Position numbers and translations under genes: made by a program
The notes under the pieces: model-generated
Databases searched by the model: none
Told to the model about the DNA's origin: nothing
Seen by the model: the letters and a program-made list of their open reading frames with translations, nothing else
Source of the DNA: an uncultured Oscillospiraceae bacterium
GTDB taxonomy: Bacteria; Bacillota; Clostridia; Oscillospirales; Oscillospiraceae
Reading direction: 5' to 3'
NCBI GenBank assembly: GCA_910588365.1
Contig: CAJUQS010000154.1
Coordinates: 1-43,584 of the forward strand
DNA length: 43,584 nucleotides
In this document: positions 7,574-14,749 of the stretch, piece after piece
Layout of the letters: each line of letters opens with the position of its first letter
Numbering within the stretch: the first letter of the stretch is position 1

Positions 7574-7757
7574 GCTGTCCAGCCGGTTTATCTGCCGATG
7601 GAGCGGGACTATGAGGGCGATGAGACGAGGGCTCTGGCTATGGAATTGGCCGCATACCTGTGGTTCCGCCAAAAAGCAGCCGCAAAAATCCTTCGGGTTA
7701 CGGTAAGCAGTTGTACAAACAGCGGAATCAGGCTGAGAGGCTTTCCGCCGTATCAAA
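7574..7757 (+). pseudogene. Decayed IS5-family transposase fragment
   Basis: Pieces of an IS5-type transposase can be read in successive frames: VYLPMERDYEGDETRALAMEL (from about 7583), then RIPVVPPKK in another frame, then YGKQLYKQRNQAERL and RRIK ending at 7757. In intact transposases these pieces are contiguous, with EGDETR carrying a catalytic-domain Asp/Glu region. At least three frameshifts and no start or ends remain, so it is dead. It fills most of the 7497-7841 gap, directly in front of the promoter of the sugar locus. Confidence 0.65.
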
Positions 7758-7781
7758 CCCGCTCCAATTTACAAAAGCTCC

Positions 7782-7810
7782 TTGCAAAACCGGTTCCACA
7801 TTGCTATAAT
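7782..7810 (+). promoter_or_regulatory. Promoter of the DUF624 gene, with a weak LacI-type half operator
   Basis: TTGCAA (7782-7787), a 17-nt spacer and TATAAT (7805-7810). The spacer includes CAAAACCGGTTCCA (7785-7798). Its right half matches the TTCCA half-site of the operators at 8639, 8702 and 13212; the left half is degenerate. Confidence 0.6.
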
Positions 7811-7841
7811 ACGCATATAAACCCATCAGGAGGACTATCTC

Positions 7842-8504
7842 ATGAACTTTTTGCAAAGAGACTCATTTCTGACCCGGGTGCTCAGCCGCCTTATCGACTG
7901 TATGCTGCTCAGTATCCTGTGGCTTTTTACCAGCATTCCCATTATTACCATTGGGGCATCCACAACTGCAGCCTACAGCGTGGCGCTGAAGCTGGCGGCT
8001 GGAGAGCATCCCGCCCTCGTGTCCGGTTATTTCGCGGCCTTTAAAAAGAACATTCTTCGCTCCACCGCGGTATTCCTCGCCCTGACGGGTACTGGCCTGT
8101 TCATCGGATTGGACCTCTGGTGCGTATTGCAGTGGGAGACGCCCTTCCAGTTTGCTCTGGAGGTTCTGATCTTATCCGTAGGATTTTTCTACCTCATTCT
8201 AGCCACTCACGCTTTTCCCGCCCTGGCTTTTTATGAGGGTAAGCCCGCGCAGATCTTAAAGAAGGTGTTCTTCCGCAGTCTCAGCAAAGGGATTTACACC
8301 GTATTTGTGGTGGTGCTGAGCGTATTCCCACCGCTGTTTCTGGCCCGCCGGGCGGCTGACAGCTCGTTTGGTCAGTGGCTTATGCTGTTCCTGCTGGTGG
8401 GCAATGGAGCGATCTGCTATTTCAACTCCCTGCATCTGGTGCGGCTCTTCGACCCGGAGCGGGTCGAGGCAGCTGCGGGGGAAAGCGCTGAGGACGGGGA
8501 GTAG
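7842..8504 (+). CDS. DUF624 (YesL-family) membrane protein
   Basis: 220 residues. It begins MNFLQRDSFLTRVLSRL and has four to five hydrophobic helices (about 20-45, 75-95, 105-125, 150-170, 175-195). The segment SIPIITIGASTTAAY is characteristic of DUF624/YesL proteins. These small membrane proteins commonly sit beside carbohydrate ABC transporters of the CUT1 type; their role is not established. The start is ATG 7842 after AGGAGG. It has its own promoter and is followed by the promoter of the binding-protein gene, so it is the first cistron of the sugar locus rather than part of one transcript with certainty. Confidence 0.78.
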   Translation: MNFLQRDSFLTRVLSRLIDCMLLSILWLFTSIPIITIGASTTAAYSVALKLAAGEHPALVSGYFAAFKKNILRSTAVFLALTGTGLFIGLDLWCVLQWETPFQFALEVLILSVGFFYLILATHAFPALAFYEGKPAQILKKVFFRSLSKGIYTVFVVVLSVFPPLFLARRAADSSFGQWLMLFLLVGNGAICYFNSLHLVRLFDPERVEAAAGESAEDGE

Positions 8505-8597
8505 TTCCATTCCCGGAGTCCGGCTGTCAGCTTGCATAAAATCAGCCGTTTATTTTTGTCGCGTTCATACATTTTTCATTTTTGGGCCTGTACCACG

Positions 8598-8626
8598 TTG
8601 ACAAGCCGGATGTGTCCGGCTATAAT
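8598..8626 (+). promoter_or_regulatory. Strong promoter of the sugar transporter operon, with a palindromic spacer
   Basis: TTGACA (8598-8603), a 17-nt spacer and TATAAT (8621-8626). The spacer plus the first T is a perfect palindrome, AGCCGGATGTGTCCGGCT (8604-8621), with 7-bp arms. That is either a second operator or a hairpin. A LacI-type operator starts 13 nt after the -10 box. Confidence 0.75.
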
Positions 8627-8638
8627 AAAGCCACATTA

Positions 8639-8652
8639 TGGAACCGATACCA
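8639..8652 (+). promoter_or_regulatory. LacI-type operator O1
   Basis: TGGAACCGATACCA, an imperfect 14-bp palindrome resembling the two perfect TGGAAnnnnTTCCA sites at 8702 and 13212. It starts just downstream of the predicted transcription start, a position suited to repression. It is also close to a CcpA cre site, so catabolite control is an alternative. Confidence 0.55.
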
Positions 8653-8701
8653 TATTGGGATTTATCCGCAGGCAGCCCTGCGGAATTAAAAATGTACAAC
8701 A

Positions 8702-8715
8702 TGGAACGGATTCCA
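8702..8715 (+). promoter_or_regulatory. LacI-type operator O2
   Basis: TGGAACGGATTCCA has perfect 5-bp arms (TGGAA/TTCCA) around CGGA. It lies in the leader of the binding-protein gene, 63 nt (six helical turns) after O1, which would allow looping by a tetrameric or paired LacI-family repressor. Confidence 0.55.
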
Positions 8716-8750
8716 TAAAGAAAAATTTTATGTTAAGGAGGAGACTAATC

Positions 8751-10061
8751 ATGAAAAAGCGAAGTCCTGCGCTTGTTCTCGCGCTGTTCATGGCGCTGTC
8801 CCTGACAGCGTGCGGCGGAGGCGCTGAGGACGATGGCGCCGTACACCTGACCATCTGGCAGCCCACCGACAAAGAAGCCGTGGAGAACTGGTGGGTAGAG
8901 AAGCTGGACGAGTGGAACAGCGCCCACCCCGGGATTCAGGTCAGCCGGGAGGCCATTGACCGCTCGGATTCCTACGCCTACGACAACAAGATTGCCACCG
9001 CTGTGACATCCAAACAGCTGCCCGACATCCTCTTTGTGGATGGCCCCCAGGTGTCCTATTATGCGGCCAACAAGGTCACCATCCCCCTGGACGCCTACTT
9101 CCCGGATACCTCCGATTTTGCCAGGTCCACCATCGCCCAGTGTACCTATGACGGGCAGCTCTACGCCATCTCCGCCTCCGAGTCCTCCGTGGCCTTTTAC
9201 TACAACAAGGAGATGCTCCGGGAGTGCGGCGTGGACGTGGAGGATCTGGACGCCCGGACCATCGACAACCCCATCACCTGGTCTGAGATGCTGGACATCG
9301 CCGAGAAGTGTACCACCGGCAGCTATGTGGGCACCCATATCGTCATGGACCACGGCGAGGGCCTGCCCTACGCCCTGGAGCCCATGTACATCTCCAACGG
9401 CAGGGACTACATCTCCGCCGACGGCACCACAGCCGACACCTATGTGAACAGCGCCGAGGCCGTGGAAACAACCGCCTTCCTGGCCGGCCTCATCGCTGAC
9501 GGCTATGCCAACGTGGACCCCATTACCGACGAGTTTCTGAACAAGGCCTGCGCCACCATGCTGGGCGGCTCCTGGGAGGTGGCCACCCTGGAGGCCAGCG
9601 CCGGCTTCGACTGGGGCGTGACCTACTACCCCGTCAGCGATGAGACCGGGGCGGCCGTCTCCCCCTGCGGAGACTGGTCCGCCGCCATCACCAAGGGCTG
9701 CGAGTACCCCGATGAGGCCGGCCAGTTCCTCCAGTGGCTGATGAGCACTGACAACGTGGCCACCTACTGCGCCGCCGTTGCCAAGCCCGCCACCCGCGCC
9801 TCCGCCTATGACCATGAGTCCATGGCTGCGTACAAGGAGGGGCCCCGGGCCCTGTTTGTGGAGCAGCTGCAAAACACCGCCGTACCCCGCCCCCGCTCCC
9901 CGTCCTATGCCACCTTCTCCGCCGATTACGCCGAGGCCATGACCAACATCCTCGCCGAGGCGGCCTCCAACCATTCGGTGGACCGCGCTTATATCCAGGA
10001 GGAGTTCAACCGGGTTTCCGATTCCTTCACCGAGGACTATACCTCTTACTACGCGGAGTGA
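8751..10061 (+). CDS. Carbohydrate ABC transporter solute-binding lipoprotein
   Basis: 436 residues, extracellular solute-binding protein family 1. It has a signal peptide with lipobox LSLTACGGG (Cys at about residue 21). The mature part opens VHLTIWQPTDKEAVENWW, typical of CUT1 sugar-binding proteins, and contains KQLPDILFVDGPQ and DGQLYAISASESSVAFYYNKE, the usual ligand-lobe segments. ATG 8751 follows AAGGAGGAGACTAATC; the longer open frame upstream reads through the promoter and was not used. It captures an oligosaccharide outside the cell for the permeases at 10118 and 11031. Sucrose or a related fructoside/glucoside is inferred from the GH32 and GH13 genes downstream. No ATPase gene is present, so a shared MsmX-type ATPase elsewhere is expected. 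Confidence 0.85.
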   Translation: MKKRSPALVLALFMALSLTACGGGAEDDGAVHLTIWQPTDKEAVENWWVEKLDEWNSAHPGIQVSREAIDRSDSYAYDNKIATAVTSKQLPDILFVDGPQVSYYAANKVTIPLDAYFPDTSDFARSTIAQCTYDGQLYAISASESSVAFYYNKEMLRECGVDVEDLDARTIDNPITWSEMLDIAEKCTTGSYVGTHIVMDHGEGLPYALEPMYISNGRDYISADGTTADTYVNSAEAVETTAFLAGLIADGYANVDPITDEFLNKACATMLGGSWEVATLEASAGFDWGVTYYPVSDETGAAVSPCGDWSAAITKGCEYPDEAGQFLQWLMSTDNVATYCAAVAKPATRASAYDHESMAAYKEGPRALFVEQLQNTAVPRPRSPSYATFSADYAEAMTNILAEAASNHSVDRAYIQEEFNRVSDSFTEDYTSYYAE

Positions 10062-10117
10062 CCGGCAGTCCGGCGTCTCCGGGTCCCCATTTTATTCTGA
10101 ATTAGGAGGAAAGCACC

Positions 10118-11014
10118 GTGTCAAACGAAAGGAGACTTTCGGGAAGGCAGAAAAGCGAGCGCCTTGCCGCCTACGCGTTCACCTCTCCCGCTATCATCCT
10201 GCTGATCGCGTTCCTTGTGGTTCCCATGTGCTATACGCTCTACTACTCTCTGTTCAAATACCATATCATCCGTCCGGATGACATGCGCTTCGCCGGCCTG
10301 GACAACTACGCGAAGCTCTTCCACGACGGGAACTTCTGGAAGGCGCTGAAAAACACGGCCTACTTCACGGTAATCGTCGTCCCTGTCCAGTGCGCGCTGG
10401 CTCTGGGGCTGGCGCTTCTGGTGTCCAAGCGGTTCAAGGGCGTTGCCGTCTTCCGCACCATGTACTTCGGCCCTCAGCTCACCTCCATGGTGGTCATCTC
10501 CGTGCTGTGGGCGGTGCTCTACAACTCCAACCCCAACACCGGCCTCATCAACTCGGTGCTGGCGGGCCTGGGGATGGAGCCCGTCAACTTCCTGACCAAC
10601 GAAAAGACCGCCATGAACTCCATCATTTTCATGTCGGCCTGGCAGGGCGCGGGCTACCAGATGATGATCTTCCTGGCCGGCCTGCAGGGCATCCCCTCCA
10701 GCCTCTATGAGGCGTCATCCATCGACGGGGCCTCCAAGCTCAAGCAGTTTCTGTACATCACCCTGCCCAGCCTGAAGGGCACCGTCAAGTATGTCATCAT
10801 GATCACCATGATCCAGGCCATGAAGCTGTTCACCCAGCCCTACGTCATGACCCAGGGCGGCCCCAAAAACGCAACAAAGACCATGGTGTACTACATCTAT
10901 ACCCAGGGCTTCCAAAAGGGGAACTTCGGCTACGCCTGTGCCATCGCCGCCGTATTCTTTGTCATCGTGGTGGCTATGTCCCTGATTTTGCAGAAGTTCA
11001 CCAATGAAGAGTGA
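10118..11014 (+). CDS. Sugar ABC transporter permease (MalF/UgpA-type)
   Basis: 298 residues with six predicted membrane segments. The first follows a basic N-terminus (about residues 20-42). The permease EAA loop is seen as YEASSIDGASKLKQFLYITLPSLK (about residues 198-221), which contacts the ATPase. The start is GTG 10118, with TTAGGAGGAAAGCACC before it. It is encoded 56 nt after the binding protein, presumably on the same transcript. The next permease begins 16 nt after its stop. Confidence 0.85.
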   Translation: MSNERRLSGRQKSERLAAYAFTSPAIILLIAFLVVPMCYTLYYSLFKYHIIRPDDMRFAGLDNYAKLFHDGNFWKALKNTAYFTVIVVPVQCALALGLALLVSKRFKGVAVFRTMYFGPQLTSMVVISVLWAVLYNSNPNTGLINSVLAGLGMEPVNFLTNEKTAMNSIIFMSAWQGAGYQMMIFLAGLQGIPSSLYEASSIDGASKLKQFLYITLPSLKGTVKYVIMITMIQAMKLFTQPYVMTQGGPKNATKTMVYYIYTQGFQKGNFGYACAIAAVFFVIVVAMSLILQKFTNEE

Positions 11015-11030
11015 GAAAGGGGGAAAAGAT

Positions 11031-11879
11031 ATGAAATCATCGCTCCAAGGCTCCAAAAAGCTGGGAAAGTTCCTGTTCTACGCCGGCAACATTGTCATCG
11101 GGCTCATCTTCGTCTCCCCGCTGATCTGGATGATCTCCGCCTCCCTCAAGCCGGAGGCCAAGATCTTCGCCAACATGAACTCCATTGCCACGTTTTTCCC
11201 GGTGGACCCCTCTCTGGACAACTATTTCGAGGTGTTCCGCCGGATCAATATGGCCAATGTGTTCAAAAACACCCTGCTGTACATTGGTCTGATTCTCCTC
11301 TTCGATCTGATTGTCAACTCCATCTGCGGCTACGCCCTGGCCAAGTTCAGCTTCAAAGGGCGCAGGCTTATGCTCAGCTTCGTGGCGGCGCTGATGGTGC
11401 TGCCCATGGAGGCGCTGCTGCTGCCGCTGTATATCGAGATGGCACAGCTGGGCTGGGTGAACACCACCAGGGCCCTGGTGATCCCCTTCATCGCCAAGTG
11501 CTTTTCCATCTACATGTTTTACAACTTCTTCAGCGGCGTGCCCAACGAGCTCTTGGAGGCGGCCTCCATTGACGGGGCCAACCCCATCAGCACCTTTTTC
11601 AAAATCGTCATGCCCATCTCCAAGACCGTGTACGCCACCGTGTTCATCCTGGACTTTGTGGCCCACTGGAACGACTTCATGTGGCCCTTCCTGGTGATGA
11701 CGGGGGCGGAAACCCGCACCATCCAGCTGGCGGTGCAGTCCTTTTTCAGCACCAGCCCCGTCCACTACAGCGCCATTATGGCGGCCCTGGTGGTTTCCGC
11801 CATCCCCATGATCGTCATGTTTGTTTTCATGCAGAAATACTACGTGGAGGGCATCGCCAGCTCCGGCATCAAGGGATAA
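11031..11879 (+). CDS. Sugar ABC transporter permease (MalG/UgpE-type)
   Basis: 282 residues, the second membrane subunit, with about six hydrophobic helices. The EAA loop LLEAASIDGANPISTFFKIV lies at about residue 175. The C-terminus FVFMQKYYVEGIASSGIKG is typical of the MalG group. ATG 11031 follows AAAGGGGGAAAAGAT and was preferred over ATG 11004, which overlaps the upstream gene. A terminator at 11889-11927 closes the transport operon. Confidence 0.85.
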   Translation: MKSSLQGSKKLGKFLFYAGNIVIGLIFVSPLIWMISASLKPEAKIFANMNSIATFFPVDPSLDNYFEVFRRINMANVFKNTLLYIGLILLFDLIVNSICGYALAKFSFKGRRLMLSFVAALMVLPMEALLLPLYIEMAQLGWVNTTRALVIPFIAKCFSIYMFYNFFSGVPNELLEAASIDGANPISTFFKIVMPISKTVYATVFILDFVAHWNDFMWPFLVMTGAETRTIQLAVQSFFSTSPVHYSAIMAALVVSAIPMIVMFVFMQKYYVEGIASSGIKG

Positions 11880-11888
11880 GCTTCCTCC

Positions 11889-11927
11889 GTCCGCAGGCTG
11901 ATCCGGAGCCGGCCTGCGGACATTTTT
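11889..11927 (+). terminator. Intrinsic terminator of the sugar transport operon
   Basis: GTCCGCAGGC pairs with GCCTGCGGAC across a 13-nt loop and is followed by ATTTTT. It starts 10 nt after the stop of the second permease. Confidence 0.75.
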
Positions 11928-11949
11928 CGTGAAAGGGCAGCAGGTTTTG

Positions 11950-11978
11950 TTGACAACCATCCGGCAGCAGGGTAGAAT
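11950..11978 (+). promoter_or_regulatory. Promoter of the LacI-family regulator gene
   Basis: TTGACA (11950-11955), a 17-nt spacer and TAGAAT (11973-11978). The leader that follows is about 175 nt long and contains an inverted repeat at 11987-12056. Confidence 0.7.
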
Positions 11979-11986
11979 AAGAATCT

Positions 11987-12056
11987 GTATTCACAGCCGG
12001 TGAGCGCCGCCCCGGTTAAGTTCTCTCGCCATACGCCGTTCAACGGTTGTGAATAC
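11987..12056 (+). repeat. Inverted repeat in the regulator leader, sharing a motif with repeat R2
   Basis: GTATTCACAGCCG (11987-11999) and CGGTTGTGAATAC (12044-12056) are complementary with one mismatch and enclose 44 nt. The left arm lies inside the 26-nt stretch 11975-12000 that recurs inverted at 118-143. It is either an RNA stem in the leader or the remnant of a repeat element. Confidence 0.45.
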
Positions 12057-12159
12057 ATCTAAACACTTTTTCGGGGGCGTGTACCGCGAAAAAGTACTTT
12101 GCGGGCCGAACCCGGCCCCCTTTCTCAAAAAAATGCCTTGCGGCAGGAGGAGATCCACT

Positions 12160-13185
12160 ATGCCGACCATACAGGATGTAGCCAGGCGGGCCGGCGTCGG
12201 CGCGGCAACAGTATCCCGGGTGCTCAGCGGAAAAGGATACGTCAAATCGGAGACGCGGGAGCGGATCCGGCAGGCCATTGAGGAGCTGCACTATACGCCC
12301 AACGAGATGGCCCGCAACCTGTATTATCAGAAAAGCGGCATCGTGGCGGTGATTGTTCCGGAGCTGGCCCACCCCTTTGTGGCCCAGCTGGTCAGCGCTA
12401 TGGAGGTGGCACTGTGCGCCGCCGGCTATCAGACCATGGTGTGCAACACCTTTTACGAGCGCAACTACGAGCAGCGCTATCTGGACATGCTCAAGAGGCG
12501 GATGGTGGACGGCCTCATCTTTGCCGCCCATACCTCGCTGGACGTGTCCCAATATCAGAATTTGGATCTGCCCATTGTGGGGTTCGACCGGATCCTGGGG
12601 CCGGATATCCCCTGCGTGTCCGCCGACCACGAGGCGGGCGGCAGGATGGCGGCGGAGGCGCTGCTGGCGTGCGGCTGCAGGAATGTCCTGCAATTCGTGG
12701 GCGCCTATTACAACGGAGCACGGCAGGGCGTATGGCCCACAGACTGGGTGATCACCCCCGCGGATCAGCGGCACATCGTCTTTCAGCAGGTCATGGAGGC
12801 CCACGGGGCCCAGTGCCGCTGCGTGCTGGAATCCAATCTGTTTTTGTCCTCTGACCGCGCCCGCCGGGTGGTGGAGTCGGCGTTCCAGACCCACCCGGAT
12901 GTGGACGGCGTTTTTGGAGCCGATCTCTATGCCATGGCCTGCCTCCACCACGCGCTGGAGCACGGGCGGCGGGTCCCCGGGGACCTGCGGATCGTCTCCT
13001 ACGACGGCACCAATGCCACCCAGTTCATGACGCCCTCCCTCACCACCGTCTGCCAGCCCTTCCAGGCGCTGGCGGAGGCGTCGGTGCGCCTGGTCCTCCA
13101 GCTCATCCAGGGGGAGCCGGTGGAGGAGAAGCGCCTCACCCTGCCCGTCACCATCCGCCGGGGGCAGTCCACCGGCATATCCTGA
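12160..13185 (+). CDS. LacI-family transcriptional regulator of the sugar locus
   Basis: 341 residues. The N-terminal helix-turn-helix is canonical (TIQDVARRAGVGAATVSRVL, residues 3-22) with the hinge reaching residue 60. It is followed by a periplasmic-binding-type effector domain (GIVAVIVPELAHPFVAQLV at about 62). ATG 12160 follows AGGAGGAGATCCACT; the longer frame from 12049 runs through the leader and has no ribosome site. By family and position it should bind a sugar effector and the TGGAAnnnnTTCCA palindromes at 8639, 8702 and 13212. No such site precedes its own promoter, so autoregulation is not evident. Confidence 0.85.
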   Translation: MPTIQDVARRAGVGAATVSRVLSGKGYVKSETRERIRQAIEELHYTPNEMARNLYYQKSGIVAVIVPELAHPFVAQLVSAMEVALCAAGYQTMVCNTFYERNYEQRYLDMLKRRMVDGLIFAAHTSLDVSQYQNLDLPIVGFDRILGPDIPCVSADHEAGGRMAAEALLACGCRNVLQFVGAYYNGARQGVWPTDWVITPADQRHIVFQQVMEAHGAQCRCVLESNLFLSSDRARRVVESAFQTHPDVDGVFGADLYAMACLHHALEHGRRVPGDLRIVSYDGTNATQFMTPSLTTVCQPFQALAEASVRLVLQLIQGEPVEEKRLTLPVTIRRGQSTGIS

Positions 13186-13211
13186 GGCGGGCAGACTGTT
13201 TTTCTTGTTTG

Positions 13212-13225
13212 TGGAACCCATTCCA
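13212..13225 (+). promoter_or_regulatory. LacI-type operator O3 before the GH32 gene
   Basis: TGGAACCCATTCCA has perfect TGGAA/TTCCA arms. It is placed 25 nt before the GH32 start codon and 26 nt after the regulator stop. No clear promoter was seen in the 64-nt gap, so the site may act as a roadblock on read-through or with a weak promoter. Confidence 0.55.
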
Positions 13226-13249
13226 ATCCAAAGATGAAAGGATCTTTCT

Positions 13250-14737
13250 ATGAACGCGGATCTTTTGGCCCAGGCCAGACACTATGAGAAGACCTACGGC
13301 AGCCGGATCGCGCCGGAGGAGCGCCCCCTCTTTCATGTAACGCCTACGGTGGGCTGGCTGAACGACCCCAACGGCCTCTCCTATTACCAGGGAAAGTACC
13401 ACCTGTTCTATCAGTACAACCCCTACAACACCCACTGGGCGTCCATGCACTGGGGGCACCTGGTTTCCGAGGACCTGATCCGCTGGGAGCGGCTCCCGGC
13501 GGCCATGGCGCCCGACAAGCCCTACGACAACGCCGGCGTCTTTTCCGGCAGCGCCCTGACGCTGCCCGACGGGCGGCATCTGCTGATGTACACCGGCGTG
13601 GAGGAGCAAAAGCGGGACGACGGCTTTATCGACAGCCGCCAGACCCAGTGCATCGCGTTCGGAGATGGGCTGAACTATCAGAAATATGAGCGCAATCCGG
13701 TCATCACCCCGGAGATGCTTCCCGAGGGCAGCAGCACGGAGGATTTCCGGGATCCGAAGATCTGGTGGGACGAAGCGGACCGCTGTTTTTACGCTGTGAT
13801 GGGCAGCCGCACGGCGGATGGCAGCGGCGCGGTCGTCCTCTTCCGCAGCGGCGACGCTCTGCGCTGGGAGTACTGCTCCACTCTGGACCGCAGCCGGAAC
13901 CAGTATGGAAAAATGTGGGAGTGCCCCGACTTCTTCCCCCTGGACGGGACGGACGTGCTGATTGTCTCGCCCATGGAGATGCTGGCCGAGGGGCTGGAAT
14001 TCCACAACGGGAACAACGCCGCCTACCTCACCGGCCGCTGGGACAGGCACGCCCGCACCTTTGAACGGCTGGAGCTGCGGGCCCTGGATTACGGCCTGGA
14101 TTTTTACGCGCCCCAGACCCTGCTGACGCCGGACGGCCGGCGCGTGCTCATCGGCTGGATGCAGTCCCCGGAGACCGGCCACAGCCAGCCCCACGATATC
14201 AAGTGGTTTGGGCAGATGACCATTCCCCGGGAGCTCTCCGTCCGCAGCGGCCGTCTCCTCCAGCGCCCGGTCCGGGAGCTGGAGCGCTATCGGGGGGAGC
14301 TGGTTATCTGCCGGAACGTGTACGTCCGGGAGCGCCTGTGCCTGCCCCAGGTGTCGGGCCGCTGTGTGGACATGACGGTCCGCGTCCGCCCCGCCGGAGG
14401 CGCGCTCTATCAGAAGTTCACCATCAAAATCGCCAAGGACACCGAGTTTTACACCGCTGTCACCTACGATCCCGGCAGCAGCGTTCTCCGCTTCGACCGC
14501 AGTCACTCCGGGTTCCGCCACAACATTGTTGCCTCCCGAAAAGCGCTGGTGCGCTATCAGGAGGGCGAGATCAAGCTGAGATTTATCATCGACCGTTTTT
14601 CGGCCGAGGTATTCGTCAACGACGGAGAGCAGGTCATGACCTCCACGCTGTACACGCCGCAGAATGCGGACAGCATCTCCTTTGAGGCCGAGGGATCGGC
14701 CATCATTGATGTGGAAAAGTACAACCTGGAACGATAA
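13250..14737 (+). CDS. GH32 beta-fructosidase / sucrose(-6-phosphate) hydrolase
   Basis: 495 residues, glycoside hydrolase family 32, with no signal peptide (cytoplasmic). All three family acids are in place: the nucleophile Asp39 in WLNDPNG, the transition-state Asp168 in FRDPK, and the acid/base Glu224 in ECPD. The five-bladed propeller part is followed by the C-terminal beta-sandwich (from about residue 340). It cleaves terminal beta-fructosyl bonds; sucrose or short fructans imported by the ABC system are the likely substrates. Because import here is by ABC rather than PTS, unphosphorylated sucrose is more likely than sucrose-6-phosphate. The gene lies 12 nt before the GH13 gene, with AAGGGAGGG between them. 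Confidence 0.88.
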   Translation: MNADLLAQARHYEKTYGSRIAPEERPLFHVTPTVGWLNDPNGLSYYQGKYHLFYQYNPYNTHWASMHWGHLVSEDLIRWERLPAAMAPDKPYDNAGVFSGSALTLPDGRHLLMYTGVEEQKRDDGFIDSRQTQCIAFGDGLNYQKYERNPVITPEMLPEGSSTEDFRDPKIWWDEADRCFYAVMGSRTADGSGAVVLFRSGDALRWEYCSTLDRSRNQYGKMWECPDFFPLDGTDVLIVSPMEMLAEGLEFHNGNNAAYLTGRWDRHARTFERLELRALDYGLDFYAPQTLLTPDGRRVLIGWMQSPETGHSQPHDIKWFGQMTIPRELSVRSGRLLQRPVRELERYRGELVICRNVYVRERLCLPQVSGRCVDMTVRVRPAGGALYQKFTIKIAKDTEFYTAVTYDPGSSVLRFDRSHSGFRHNIVASRKALVRYQEGEIKLRFIIDRFSAEVFVNDGEQVMTSTLYTPQNADSISFEAEGSAIIDVEKYNLER

Positions 14738-14749
14738 GGGAGGGAGCGT

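Noticed and set aside
8639..8652. Calling the site a CcpA cre element
   Set aside because: It resembles cre, but the other two sites (8702, 13212) break the central CG, and all three fit the TGGAAnnnnTTCCA pattern better. CcpA is kept as an alternative only.
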